DNA of 64,000 nt from JAEWWD01 sp964440115 (GCA_964440115.1 CAYTPV010000009.1:1-64000), one strand, 5' to 3'; counted from the stretch's first letter, positions 23,878 to 33,657 are shown. The notes: generated by a model from the sequence alone, not told the origin. Numbers and translations: made by a program.

Positions 23878-26800
23878 TTGCGTCTGACAAAGCTGGAGCT
23901 GCATGGCTTCAAATCCTTCGCACGCAGGACGGAACTGCAGTTCGACGAAGGCATAACAGCGGTCATCGGCCCCAACGGAAGCGGAAAAAGCAATATAGCG
24001 GACGCCGTTCGCTGGGTGCTTGGCGAACAGAGCGCCAAGGCACTGCGCGGCTCACGCATGGAAGATGTCATATTCAATGGCACGCAGGAGAGAAAAGCGC
24101 AGGCGTACTGCGAAGTCTCCCTGACATTTGATAATTCGGATCTGTCGCTGCCTCTCGATTTTTCAGAAGTATCCATTACGCGCCGCGTATACCGTTCCGG
24201 TGAGAGCGAATACGCGATCAACCGCAATAACTGCCGGCTAAAGGATATTCAGGAGCTGTTCCGGGATACCGGTATCGGCAAGGAAGGGTATTCCATCATC
24301 GGTCAGGGCCGGGTGGAAGAGATACTCTCCAATAAGTCCGGTGACAGACGAACGGCGCTTGAGGAAGCGGCGGGCGTTATGCGATACCGGGTGCGCAAGG
24401 AAGAAGCGGTGCGCAAGCTGGACCAGACAAGAAAAAATCTGGAACGGCTGCAGGACATACTCACAGAGCTTCAAAATCAGTGTGATCCGCTCTTTGAGCA
24501 GGCGGAAAAGGCCCGGGCCTATCTTGGCCTCAGGGATGAACTCAAAGCGCTTGAAATCAATGTATTCCTTTATCAATACGAGCGTACGCAGGAACGTCTT
24601 GCTGCTACTGCTGCGGCCATTGCACAGCTGCAGGAAGAAAGCGAAGCGCTCATGGAGACGGAACGCGTCATAAACGCTGACTGCGCCGCGCAGGAAGAGA
24701 CTCTGCGGGCTCTTGAACAGACAGCAAGTGCACTGCAGAACGAGCTTCTAAGTATGATGTCCGGTATGGAAGCGCATCTTGGCGAAGCCGGTGTGCTGCG
24801 CGAACGCAGTGAGAACCTCAAGCGCGAGCAGGAACGGCTGCATAAGGCGCTGCAGGAGGATTGCCGCCGCCGCGACGAAATCGACGCTTCACTGGACAAG
24901 CTTTCGCACAGCGATACCGCCGGGCGGGATATGCTATCTGCTCTCAATGATCAAATACAGGAGACGCAGAAGCGACTCGATACTTTACAGCAGGCAGTAG
25001 AACAGCAGGAGCGGGAACTCGAAGCCCAAAAAGGCAGTATCATCGCCTCGCTCAATCGGCTCTCGGACGCAAAAAGCCAGCTTTCCAGAATGGAGGCTAT
25101 GGCGGCAGCGCTCGAACAGCGTATGCAGTCTGTAAAGAATGACCAAAGCGGAATTGAGTATGAACACGAGGGCCTGCTTGTGGAACAGCAGCAGGCACAA
25201 GCCGAGTGGCAGTCGCAGGAACAAACGCGAAGGGAACTGCTTGATGGGCAGGCGGAACTGCGGCGGGAGCTTTCTCGCGCGCAGGAACAGAGCAAGGCCG
25301 CCGATCAGGCGCTTCGAGAACTCGAACAGCGGGGGCAGGCCATGCGCTCGCGTTCTTCTGTACTCGAAGAAATGGCTCGTGCGCATGAAGGATACTATAC
25401 CAGCGTGCGCAATGTGCTCAAGGATTGCGACCGAAACGCTGAACTCAGGCGCTGCGTGCTCGGCGTAGTTGCCGAGCTCGTGCAGGTACCCCAAAAGTAT
25501 GAAACCGCGCTGGAAATGGCGCTCGGTTCAGCTTTACAGAATATCGTTACTCCCACGTCCGAGGATGCGAAGCGCGTAATTGATCATTTGCGCAAAAACC
25601 AATATGGCCGGGCAACGCTGCTGCCGGTATCTGCCATGCGGCCGCGTCTGCTGGACGCGGCGGAACGCGCCGCGCTTTCCACACCCGGCTGTATAGGCGT
25701 GGCATCCGAACTCGTGCAGTTCGATGAAATGTATCGGAACGTCATGGAAAACCTGCTTGGGCGTACTGTGATCGTGCAGGATCTTGATGCGGGTATCGCG
25801 ATCAACCGCCGCGCCAACGCCGCATTTCGTATTGCGACGCTGCAGGGCGATATCATTCATCCCGGCGGCTCCATGACGGGCGGCAGCGTGCAAAAGCGCG
25901 AGTTCAGTCTGTTGGGCCGTGAACGCGAGTCCAAGCAGTTGCAGCAAAGCATACAAGAGCTTGAGAGCGAGCTTAAGCGGCAGGCACAACGCCGCGCGCA
26001 AGCCGAGGAAAAAGTGAAAGAGTGTATGCAGGCATTGTCACAGGCAGACGATCATCTGCATGCCCATGAGATTGAAAGCGCCCGTCACAAAGAAAAACTG
26101 GAGCTCATTGCCCGCGATATCAAACAGAACGAACAAAAGCGCGAGCGCAGCGAGGCCGAGCTGGGGCAGCTCAGCGACAATCTTGCGGATATAGAAAAAG
26201 AACGCAAGGCTGCAGAGACCGTGCAATCCGGCATAGAAGAAGGAAGCGCTGCAACGCAGGAAGATGTACAGCGCTCTCAGGCGCGTCTGAACGAGCTGCG
26301 CGCGAAATATGAAGCGGAAATGGCGGCCCTGACGGAGCGTAAAGTGCAGCGTATGGCGCTGCAGAAAGAAGAAGACGCCGTCAACGCCGAGCGTTCGCGC
26401 CTCACAAAGGAACGTGCACAGCTGGCGCGCGCTATCGACGAGCATCAGTTTAATAAAGAATGCGCCGCCTCACAGGAGGCAGAACTCATAAAACGTCTCG
26501 AAACGCTCGTTTCGGGTATAGGTGTGGAACAGGCGCAGGTGGATGCGCGCAAGGAACAGCAGCACGCGCTCGACGATGAAAGGCAGCGTCTTCAGCAGGC
26601 GATATCTGAAGCGCGTGCCCAGAAGGATGAGATCAACACCCGCCTTCGAGAAATCGACGACCGCAAGCACCGGCAGGAACTTGCGCAGAGCCGCACAGAG
26701 CTTGAATTTGAAGCCATGCTCGAGCGTATGCGTACGGACTATGAGCTGACCTACGAAATGGCGCTGCCGCTGCGTACGGAATTGAACGGCATTACCGCCG

Positions 26801-27447
26801 CACATGTCCGCATTGACGAACTCAAGAAGAGCATTCGCGAACTGGGCAGCATCAATGTAAACGCCGTAGAGGATTACCAGACGCTAAACGAGCGGTATGA
26901 GTCGCTTAATACGCAGTGCGAAGACCTTACCCGCGCCGAGGCAGATCTGCAGACGCTGATCGCTGAGCTTACCGTAACCATGGAGCGGCAGTTTTTACAG
27001 CAGTTTCAGCTTATTCAAAAGAACTTTTCAGAAGTGTACGCACAGCTATTCGGAGGGGGGTGGGCCGAGCTGCGCCTTTCCGATCCCAAGGATGTGCTCA
27101 ATTGCGAAATCGATATCATTGCTCAGCCGCCGGGTAAGAAGCTGCAGCTATTGACGCTATTGTCCGGCGGCGAACGGGCGCTGACTGCGATAGCGCTGCT
27201 GTTTGCGATGCTGAAGCTCAAGCCGACCGTATTCTGCATACTCGATGAAATCGAGTCGTCTCTTGACGAAGTCAACGTTACGCGTTTTGCAAACTATCTG
27301 CGCGAATACTCGGACGATACGCAGTTCATACTCATCACACACCGCAAAGGCAGCATGGAGGTATGCAACGCGCTGTACGGCGTGGCAATGGAAGAAAAGG
27401 GCGTATCCAAAATCGTATCCGCGCGATTCCAGGATGCCGCGTCATAA
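23878..27447 (+). CDS. smc: Chromosome segregation ATPase SMC
   Basis: The 1189-residue condensin subunit has an N-terminal ATPase head (Walker A GPNGSGKSN near residue 32; LGEQSAKALRG), a long coiled coil (about 165-500), the hinge (about 505-665, with GGSMTGGSVQKR at its end), a returning coiled coil (about 680-1025), and a C-terminal head with the signature LSGGERALTA near 1097 and Walker B CILDEIESSLDE. It compacts and segregates the chromosome with ScpAB, which is not in this window. TTG 23878 follows AAAGGAAG. Length and order match Bacillus SMC. Confidence 0.97.
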   Translation: MRLTKLELHGFKSFARRTELQFDEGITAVIGPNGSGKSNIADAVRWVLGEQSAKALRGSRMEDVIFNGTQERKAQAYCEVSLTFDNSDLSLPLDFSEVSITRRVYRSGESEYAINRNNCRLKDIQELFRDTGIGKEGYSIIGQGRVEEILSNKSGDRRTALEEAAGVMRYRVRKEEAVRKLDQTRKNLERLQDILTELQNQCDPLFEQAEKARAYLGLRDELKALEINVFLYQYERTQERLAATAAAIAQLQEESEALMETERVINADCAAQEETLRALEQTASALQNELLSMMSGMEAHLGEAGVLRERSENLKREQERLHKALQEDCRRRDEIDASLDKLSHSDTAGRDMLSALNDQIQETQKRLDTLQQAVEQQERELEAQKGSIIASLNRLSDAKSQLSRMEAMAAALEQRMQSVKNDQSGIEYEHEGLLVEQQQAQAEWQSQEQTRRELLDGQAELRRELSRAQEQSKAADQALRELEQRGQAMRSRSSVLEEMARAHEGYYTSVRNVLKDCDRNAELRRCVLGVVAELVQVPQKYETALEMALGSALQNIVTPTSEDAKRVIDHLRKNQYGRATLLPVSAMRPRLLDAAERAALSTPGCIGVASELVQFDEMYRNVMENLLGRTVIVQDLDAGIAINRRANAAFRIATLQGDIIHPGGSMTGGSVQKREFSLLGRERESKQLQQSIQELESELKRQAQRRAQAEEKVKECMQALSQADDHLHAHEIESARHKEKLELIARDIKQNEQKRERSEAELGQLSDNLADIEKERKAAETVQSGIEEGSAATQEDVQRSQARLNELRAKYEAEMAALTERKVQRMALQKEEDAVNAERSRLTKERAQLARAIDEHQFNKECAASQEAELIKRLETLVSGIGVEQAQVDARKEQQHALDDERQRLQQAISEARAQKDEINTRLREIDDRKHRQELAQSRTELEFEAMLERMRTDYELTYEMALPLRTELNGITAAHVRIDELKKSIRELGSINVNAVEDYQTLNERYESLNTQCEDLTRAEADLQTLIAELTVTMERQFLQQFQLIQKNFSEVYAQLFGGGWAELRLSDPKDVLNCEIDIIAQPPGKKLQLLTLLSGGERALTAIALLFAMLKLKPTVFCILDEIESSLDEVNVTRFANYLREYSDDTQFILITHRKGSMEVCNALYGVAMEEKGVSKIVSARFQDAAS

Positions 27448-27490
27448 TATGAGCTCATTAAAATCTGACTGGTATTAGGGTTTAGTGTAT

Positions 27491-28402
27491 ATGGAACAAA
27501 AAATGAACGTATTTCAGAGGCTGAAGCAGGGCCTGAGCAAAACGAGGGACAGTATACTCGCCACGGTTTTCTCTGGGCGGGATGGTATCGACGACGAGTT
27601 TTACGAAGCGCTCGAAGAAGCGCTCATCATGGCGGACGTGGGCATGGAACTGACCGAAAGCCTGCTCAATGAGTTGCGCGCACGGGTAAAGACTGACCGG
27701 TTGAGCAAGGCAACACAAGCGCGGGAAGCATTACGCGATGTGCTCGCGGCACATATGATGACAGAAGAAGAGTTTCTGCCCGAGACTGGTCCTGCCGTGC
27801 TGCTTATCGTCGGCGTGAACGGTGTGGGTAAAACAACGTCCATCGGCAAGCTTGCCTATCATTACAAGCAGCAGGGCAAACGGCCCATGCTGGCAGCAGC
27901 CGATACCTTTCGCGCTGCGGCGGCCGAACAGCTTGGCATTTGGGCGGAACGGGCTGGGGTGCCCATGGTGCGCCACGGCGAGGGCGCGGACCCTGCGGCC
28001 GTTGTATTCGACGCCATCGCCTCTTTCAAGGCGAAGGGATGCGATCTGCTCATCTGCGATACGGCGGGTCGATTGCACAATAAAAAGAACCTCATGAACG
28101 AGCTGGAAAAGATTCGCCGCGTCATCGCGCGCGAATTGCCGGATGCGCCCTGCCGCGTGCTGCTGGTGTTGGATGCTACAACCGGACAGAACGCTATCGC
28201 GCAGGCAAAAGCGTTCGGTGAGGCGGCAGGATTAACGGATGTCGTGCTGACCAAGCTGGACGGTACTGCCAAAGGCGGCATGGCCATAGCTGTCAAGGAT
28301 ATTCTGGAGCTTCCCGTACGGTTTGTAGGCGTGGGAGAAGCTTTGGACGATCTGCAGCCTTTTGATGCGCAGGCTTTTGCGGCCGCGTTGTTGGGGGAAT
28401 AA
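27491..28402 (+). CDS. ftsY: Signal recognition particle receptor FtsY
   Basis: This GTPase receptor docks SRP-ribosome complexes at the membrane. The 303-residue product lacks the long acidic A domain of E. coli FtsY and has the N domain then the G domain with GVNGVGKTT near 108, ADTFRAAAAEQL, DTAGRLHNK and TKLDGTAKGG. ATG 27491 is preferred (AGGG about 10 nt upstream); GTG 27485 and ATG 27503 are alternatives. A strong terminator follows, so ylxM and ffh, its usual partners, are not cotranscribed with it here. Confidence 0.96.
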   Translation: MEQKMNVFQRLKQGLSKTRDSILATVFSGRDGIDDEFYEALEEALIMADVGMELTESLLNELRARVKTDRLSKATQAREALRDVLAAHMMTEEEFLPETGPAVLLIVGVNGVGKTTSIGKLAYHYKQQGKRPMLAAADTFRAAAAEQLGIWAERAGVPMVRHGEGADPAAVVFDAIASFKAKGCDLLICDTAGRLHNKKNLMNELEKIRRVIARELPDAPCRVLLVLDATTGQNAIAQAKAFGEAAGLTDVVLTKLDGTAKGGMAIAVKDILELPVRFVGVGEALDDLQPFDAQAFAAALLGE

Positions 28403-28425
28403 AAAAATATAAAGCATGATTGCAT

Positions 28426-28464
28426 AAAGCCCCGTGTTTCATTATTGAAACACGGGGCTTTTTA
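28426..28464 (+). terminator. Terminator after ftsY
   Basis: A perfect 15-bp stem (arms 28426-28440 and 28447-28461, core GCCCCGTGTTTC) with a 6-nt loop ends in TTTTT. One of the strongest terminators in the window. Confidence 0.93.
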
Positions 28465-28701
28465 GGTCGTGGGGGAATGAGACACTCTAATATATATGTA
28501 TTTTTAGATGGACATTATTTCCGAAAAAGGTGGATTTTTGACACGTGATAGTATACAATCGAAAACATATTGTTTTTTTTGGTCACTCGGGCGTCAAAGG
28601 AGAAACGACAAAGACAGAAGCAAAGCACAAAGTTTGGCTATAAAGAGTCTTGCGAATTTGCGATATAAAATAAAAAAATGTGAGAGGAGATCATTCAAAA
28701 T
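28465..28701 (+). other. Non-coding region before the surface-protein gene
   Basis: This AT-rich leader region holds no supported gene. TATAAA (28664-28669) is a possible -10, but no -35 is well placed. A 70-codon open frame (28508-28720) has no ribosome site and overlaps the next gene's start, so it is not called. Confidence 0.4.
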
Positions 28702-31700
28702 ATGTCATGGTTTTGGGTAAGGAAAAAAAATATGCTGTCGATGCTGCTGGCGGTTATGCTGCTGTCAGGGATATTCCCAATGACAGCTTTTGCGGCTCTG
28801 TCCGGCACCGACGGTCTTGATCAATATGTCGTAAATCTTGTAGCAGATCCGGCAGCCCCTGCAATACCGGCTGAATTCGGGACTTCTGCAGCTGATGGAC
28901 GCGTTTGGACGGATAAGAGTGTTTCTATTAATGAGGGCGACTTTGAAGTGACTCTTTCGGCTCTTGCGCAGGAGTATATTGTTACATCCGCAAGCGCCGG
29001 GGGAACTAGCACTACGGCGGATGTGGCGCTGGTATTGGATATGTCTCAGTCTATGACTGCCGCGCGTGTTCAAAATATGACCAATGCCGCTAATAGAGCG
29101 ATAGATATCATTATGGCTGCCAATTCGAAAAACCGTGTAGGCGTATATTATTTTGGATTGCCAACATCGGTCGGTACAGTGCTGCCTCTGGCATCTTATA
29201 TTTCTGGCAGCACGGGTGACCCCAGTCCGGAAAACAGATACATTACTGTGAACGGAACATCAATATACGCAAATGGAGGTTTAACGCAGACCTTTCTTGG
29301 CGGTACTTCTTATACAACGGGTAAAGGCACGTCTATTGGGGTTACTGGGGGAACTACCACGCAGCTTGGACTCTACACCGGCGTTTCAGCGCTGAAAAGT
29401 GATATTCAGAGCCGCACAAGAGGCGCTGCAGAGGAACGGTATCCGTATGTCTTGCTGTTTACTGACGGCGATGCAAACAACGCCTATACAAATTGGTACA
29501 GTGATCTCACAAACACTTCCGCTCGCGGTACGCTTAGAACGGGAAGCGGAGCAGACGGTACTGCGGAGATTGCCGCGCTGACCATATTGACTACAGCCAA
29601 GCTGAAGGATGAACTCAACGATGCGTATGAAACCTATAATGGCAAAACAAGAGACACCGTTTGGTTTAACGTTGGCCTCTTGGGCGTAACAGAAGACACG
29701 AATGTTCTTTCAACCGCGCTCCTAACTCCGAGTCACGTGGTGTCCAGCGCGACTAGTCACTGGAAATCGGTGTATGATCAAATTGTATCAATAACCGGCA
29801 GTAATAACGGCGGCTTTACGCAATACGGCGTTGGCGGAACACCCGGCTATGTATATGCCGACGATTATATTTATTACGCCACGGACAGCAACCTAACTCC
29901 GTTGAATACTGCGTTTACAACGCTGGGCGAATTGGTTAAAGAGGCTACGCAGGAAAAAAACATACCGATTGATATTGGAGACTCTTCGGCGGCTGAAGTT
30001 GTATTTACTGACATACTGGGTGAGAGTATGAAGCTCGTAGGCGCACCTAAGCTTGGGGGCGTAACGGGAACGGTTTTGACGGTTTCAGGCACGGTCACCA
30101 CTTATAAGTTCGGAAACCTTTCGAATACGGCCGCCTACGACAGCGCGACGCGCACCCTCATATGGACGATACCTGCTGAGGAAATCCCTCTTATCATGTT
30201 CGAAAACCGTGAAGCGCCTACGGCTGGCGGCTATATGAGCGCAACCCCCATCCGTCTTACTTACGCCGTGGGCATAGATCGTCCCTACACGGGCGGGAAC
30301 CTTTATAGCAATGCATTCTCTGAAATTGATAGTGTGGTTACGGCATTGACCACCGCCAAGTTTACGCCTACGCAAGATAATCCATATTATTACAAGAATA
30401 TCGAACCATATGAAGCAGGAGATACTATTCCCGAGGGCAAAAAGGCGGGGGATCTGAAATCCAGTGATCCGAAGGTTATTGGTGGCCTAGAAATGACGGC
30501 CTCTGTTGCCAAATCGTCCAATGTTAGTGGCACTGCCGAGTATACGCAGTCCTATGCTTGGGGTACAGGTGAAATGAGTACGGTATTTATCACTTCTCTG
30601 GGTAATAATGGAAGTGTTACGCCGCAGCTCAATATAGCGAAATCCGCTAATAAAAGTGCGGTTGTTGCCGGGGATACAGTGACCTACACGATTACAGTCT
30701 CAAATTCCACCAATGCGGCGATAAGTGATGTGATTGTGAACGATACGCTTCCCGCCGGCGTGACTTTTGTTGCTGGCAGCATGCATGAGGGCGACGCCCC
30801 AATGACTTCTGCTGCATTCCCTTATACCATAAGCTCAGTACCCGCTAAGGGCAGTGTGGTTCTGAGTTTCAGCGCCACTGTTGCGGAAAGTGGGGGCGAA
30901 GCGGACTATATCAATACGGCTGAAATTAAATCAGTCGGCGGAAGCGCGCTTGATAATCCGGCTGCTGATACGGCGAAAATCACGGTAGGTCCTACATTAA
31001 CGGCTACAGTGAATGTAACGCTTGACGGCGAAGCCTATGACGGGCGTACCGTTACGCTTCGTCAGGGCTCTGAAACAGTGTATACCCTTACTGGCTCCGA
31101 CGGCAGTTATTCTGTAGACGGTGCAGTTGTTGGTACGTATGATGTTTACGTGGACGGTGCGCAGACAGGGACGAAGCTTATTCTCACCGATGAGGATGAA
31201 AGCGTGCAAATTGATTATTATACTGTCACGTTTTATGATGGCACCACAGCATATACAACGCCCGCCCCGCAGATTGTGCTTTCCGGGTCAAAAGCCGTTT
31301 CGCCGGCGGCACCTTCTAAGTCCGGAAACACCTTTAATGGCTGGATGACCGAAAATGGCGGTACCGAAGGCTTCGGTTTTGATGCGCCTATTACCGCAGC
31401 TGCCAATGTATATGCGTCCTGGTCGGCAAACAGCAGCAAGCCTTCCGGACACAGCAACCGCCACACCGTGAGGTTCGATGGTCAGGGCGGCAGCACGTCC
31501 GGTGCAATCAAAGGCGTGTTGCCGGGCGCAAAAATCGTCGCTCCCCCAAATCCGACACTTCCCGGTTATATCTTTACAGGGTGGTACACCGACCCAGCCT
31601 GTACAATTCCGTGGGATTTTACACAGGACCGGGTGAATTCTGATATAGCTTTGTACGCCGGATGGATGATCGATGCTGTGGGTATCCCTAAAACGGACAG

Positions 31701-31800
31701 CAGGACTTACATTTGGCAATGCTGGGGGGTAACAGTGGCTGCATTCCTGCTAGGAGGGGCGGCACTCGTCGTAAGGAAAAAGCACGGACGAGATTGGTGA
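28702..31800 (+). CDS. Large vWA/DUF11/InlB-repeat cell-surface protein
   Basis: The 1032-residue secreted protein has a signal peptide ending near TAFA (30). A von Willebrand A domain from about 105 to 410 carries the metal-ion site D113-M-S-Q-S and a TDGDANN loop. A DUF11-type Ig-like domain spans about 640-755 (AGDTVTYTITVSNSTN), a carboxypeptidase-regulatory/CnaB-like module about 766-840, and two InlB B-repeat (Listeria-Bacteroides repeat) units about 842-910 and 920-986. The end has IPKTDS at 995-1000, a membrane helix and RKKHGRDW. That is a sortase-type or membrane-anchor tail, with Asp where the consensus has Gly. ATG 28702 follows GAGAGGAG. No sortase or pilin gene is adjacent. It is probably an adhesin; the ligand is unknown. 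Confidence 0.87.
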   Translation: MSWFWVRKKNMLSMLLAVMLLSGIFPMTAFAALSGTDGLDQYVVNLVADPAAPAIPAEFGTSAADGRVWTDKSVSINEGDFEVTLSALAQEYIVTSASAGGTSTTADVALVLDMSQSMTAARVQNMTNAANRAIDIIMAANSKNRVGVYYFGLPTSVGTVLPLASYISGSTGDPSPENRYITVNGTSIYANGGLTQTFLGGTSYTTGKGTSIGVTGGTTTQLGLYTGVSALKSDIQSRTRGAAEERYPYVLLFTDGDANNAYTNWYSDLTNTSARGTLRTGSGADGTAEIAALTILTTAKLKDELNDAYETYNGKTRDTVWFNVGLLGVTEDTNVLSTALLTPSHVVSSATSHWKSVYDQIVSITGSNNGGFTQYGVGGTPGYVYADDYIYYATDSNLTPLNTAFTTLGELVKEATQEKNIPIDIGDSSAAEVVFTDILGESMKLVGAPKLGGVTGTVLTVSGTVTTYKFGNLSNTAAYDSATRTLIWTIPAEEIPLIMFENREAPTAGGYMSATPIRLTYAVGIDRPYTGGNLYSNAFSEIDSVVTALTTAKFTPTQDNPYYYKNIEPYEAGDTIPEGKKAGDLKSSDPKVIGGLEMTASVAKSSNVSGTAEYTQSYAWGTGEMSTVFITSLGNNGSVTPQLNIAKSANKSAVVAGDTVTYTITVSNSTNAAISDVIVNDTLPAGVTFVAGSMHEGDAPMTSAAFPYTISSVPAKGSVVLSFSATVAESGGEADYINTAEIKSVGGSALDNPAADTAKITVGPTLTATVNVTLDGEAYDGRTVTLRQGSETVYTLTGSDGSYSVDGAVVGTYDVYVDGAQTGTKLILTDEDESVQIDYYTVTFYDGTTAYTTPAPQIVLSGSKAVSPAAPSKSGNTFNGWMTENGGTEGFGFDAPITAAANVYASWSANSSKPSGHSNRHTVRFDGQGGSTSGAIKGVLPGAKIVAPPNPTLPGYIFTGWYTDPACTIPWDFTQDRVNSDIALYAGWMIDAVGIPKTDSRTYIWQCWGVTVAAFLLGGAALVVRKKHGRDW

Positions 31801-31808
31801 TAAAACAA

Positions 31809-32036
31809 GAGCGGCAAGGCGAGACGCCTTGCCGCTTAAGCCATCAACAAAGTTCTTTGGACTTTGTTGATGGGTATTCTGCAGGTTAAAATGCAGCTTA
31901 TGGCTGCATTTTTTCCACCGATTTGACGCGCATGTCGTCAAATCGGATTGAAAGTGGGGGATTTTAGAGTTCCCTCCATCACCTAAGAGCGTTTGACGGT
32001 ATACTATGAGCGGCAAGGCGCAACGCCTTGCCGCTC
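31809..32036. repeat. Cluster of five perfect hairpins between convergent genes
   Basis: Five stems lie in 228 bp. (1) 31810-31821 with 31825-31836, 12 bp. (2) 31841-31853 with 31861-31873, 13 bp. (3) 31888-31897 with 31903-31912, 10 bp, followed by T. (4) 31918-31928 with 31936-31946, 11 bp. (5) 32008-32020 with 32024-32036, 13 bp. Stems 1 and 5 share the arm GAGCGGCAAGGCG and differ only in the 3-nt loop. The cluster separates the surface-protein gene (plus) from nnr (minus). It may be a repeated non-coding element or a compound bidirectional terminator. Confidence 0.75.
31888..31914. terminator. Bidirectional intrinsic terminator inside the hairpin cluster
   Basis: AAAATGCAGC (31888-31897) and GCTGCATTTT (31903-31912) flank a 5-nt loop; T6 ends at 31914 on the plus strand, and the A4 on the other arm gives a T-run for the minus strand. 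It would end both the surface-protein and nnr transcripts. Confidence 0.75.
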
Positions 32037-32097
32037 GTTAATATAGGCAAATTCATGGTGAGCTTTGGGATAAAATAACACACCAAATCCCTTTGTA

Positions 32098-33597
32098 TTA
32101 TTGGTCAAAATCGATCGCTTCTACAAGATCAGACGGGGTAAGCATGCGCATGCCCAGCATGACATACGCAAGGTCTGCCGTGCTTCCTAAAAGATACGCG
32201 CCCGCACACGCGGCATCGAAGGGATGCAGTCCCTGCGCAAGCAGAGCAAGTATGATGCCGGTCAGCACGTCGCCGCTGCCTCCCTTGGCAAGACCCGGAT
32301 TGCCCGTGGTGTTCAGGCATAGCCTTCCGCTCTGCGCGATTATGCTGGTGGCTCCCTTGAGCAGCACCGTACATCCCCAATTCTGCGCCGCCTGACGTGC
32401 GGCCTCCACGGGGTTTTCCGCGATTTCTCTTGGCTGCTTGCCAATCAGCCTTCCCATTTCGGCGGGGTGTGGCGTGAGTATAACATTCTCATGCAGCAGG
32501 CGCAGCAGCTCGGGATTGGCAGCCAGCGCGTTCAGACCGTCCGCATCTACCACGAGGGGCTTTTTGCTTTCGAGCGCAGCCCGCAATAAGGCGGGAATAC
32601 CGCTGCCTTTGCCCATGCCGGGGCCAATGGCGGCAGCGTCGATGGATGAGAGCAATTCAATCGCGCCACATGCTTCAGACTGCTCCCATTCCTCCGCTTC
32701 CCCAACCGGATGGCAGATGGCGTCCGGACAGGCGGTAAACGCTTGCCGCATGCCGCGCGGAACGGCGGCGTGCAGAAGACCGCTGCCTGCCCTGAGAGCC
32801 GATTTCGCGCTCAGCAGCGCAGCGCCTGCGTATTGTTCGCTCCCGGCGCATAAAAGCGCTCGGCCGTAAGTACCCTTGTGGCTGTTCTGTTCGCGCTTGG
32901 GCAGCAGGGCCTGCACATCTTCGCGTTCGAGTTGAAATGCGGCATCGGACGGCGGTGCGATTGGCCCTATGGGAGCAACGCGAACCTTTCCCGAAAGGGA
33001 ACGGCCAGGGAAAAGCAGATGCCCCGGCTTTTTATGCTGGAATGTAACGGTCACATCCGCACGCACGGCTGCGCCCAGCACATGGCCTGTCGCACCGTCC
33101 ACGCCGGAAGGAATGTCCACCGCCACAACGCGCGCTTTGCAGGCGTTGATGCGCCTAATCATTGCAAGGTACCGGCCTTCAACAGGGCGGGAAAGCCCTG
33201 TTCCGAACATGGCGTCCACCAGTACGTTGGCGTCAGTTAGTACCACGGTTTCCACTTCGGTTTCTGTAAGAACCGTCTGCAAGGGCAGATGACAGCCGAT
33301 CGCCGTGTTGTATTGCAGCAAGGCGTCTCCCGCGAGCTTGTCCGGGTCGGCAAGCAGTATGGCGCGCACTTTCACATTGCGCATGGCGAGCTGCCGGAGT
33401 ATGGCAAGCCCGTCGCCGCCATTGTTTCCGCCGCCGCAAAGCACTACTACAGTCCCGCCCGGCGGCAGCTGCTCCCAAATCGCTTCCACTACGCCAGCAG
33501 CCGCATTCTCCATAAGCACAATGCCGGGGATACCTTGTTCTTGAATCAATTGCGAGTCTAAAGCGCGCATTTGTTCAGGTGTGAGTATGTACTGCAT
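32098..33597 (-). CDS. nnr: Bifunctional NAD(P)H-hydrate epimerase/dehydratase
   Basis: It repairs hydrated NAD(P)H. The N-terminal YjeF domain (about residues 1-215) epimerises the hydrate and shows VVVLCGGGNNGGDGLA. The C-terminal ribokinase-like domain (about 225-495) dehydrates S-NAD(P)HX using ADP or ATP and shows ILTPHPAEMGRLIG and GNPGLAKGGSGDVLTG. The 499-residue fusion is the usual bacterial form. ATG 33597 has AAGGAGG just upstream; a nine-residue longer start is rejected. It is the last gene of the minus-strand set amidohydrolase-alr-nnr, behind an intercistronic terminator-like hairpin. Confidence 0.95.
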   Translation of the reverse strand: MQYILTPEQMRALDSQLIQEQGIPGIVLMENAAAGVVEAIWEQLPPGGTVVVLCGGGNNGGDGLAILRQLAMRNVKVRAILLADPDKLAGDALLQYNTAIGCHLPLQTVLTETEVETVVLTDANVLVDAMFGTGLSRPVEGRYLAMIRRINACKARVVAVDIPSGVDGATGHVLGAAVRADVTVTFQHKKPGHLLFPGRSLSGKVRVAPIGPIAPPSDAAFQLEREDVQALLPKREQNSHKGTYGRALLCAGSEQYAGAALLSAKSALRAGSGLLHAAVPRGMRQAFTACPDAICHPVGEAEEWEQSEACGAIELLSSIDAAAIGPGMGKGSGIPALLRAALESKKPLVVDADGLNALAANPELLRLLHENVILTPHPAEMGRLIGKQPREIAENPVEAARQAAQNWGCTVLLKGATSIIAQSGRLCLNTTGNPGLAKGGSGDVLTGIILALLAQGLHPFDAACAGAYLLGSTADLAYVMLGMRMLTPSDLVEAIDFDQ

Positions 33598-33621
33598 GGC
33601 TTCCTCCTTTGGTGCAAAAGA

Positions 33622-33651
33622 CAAAACCGCCCCGGCTAGAAACCGGGGCAG
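33622..33651 (-). terminator. Partial terminator between alr and nnr
   Basis: On the minus strand GCCCCGG (33649-33643) and CCGGGGC (33635-33629) form a 7-bp stem with a 7-nt loop, followed by GGTTTTG. It lies within the 60 bp between alr and nnr, so it may reduce nnr expression relative to alr. Confidence 0.6.
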
Positions 33652-33657
33652 GCAAAA

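Noticed and set aside
28508..28720. 70-codon plus-strand frame before the surface-protein gene
   Set aside because: No ribosome site, AT-rich low-information composition, and overlap with the true start.
31750..32016. 88-codon minus-strand frame through the hairpin cluster
   Set aside because: Its sequence is produced by the palindromes; the same kind of frame appears wherever such repeats occur. It also covers the end of the surface-protein gene antisense.
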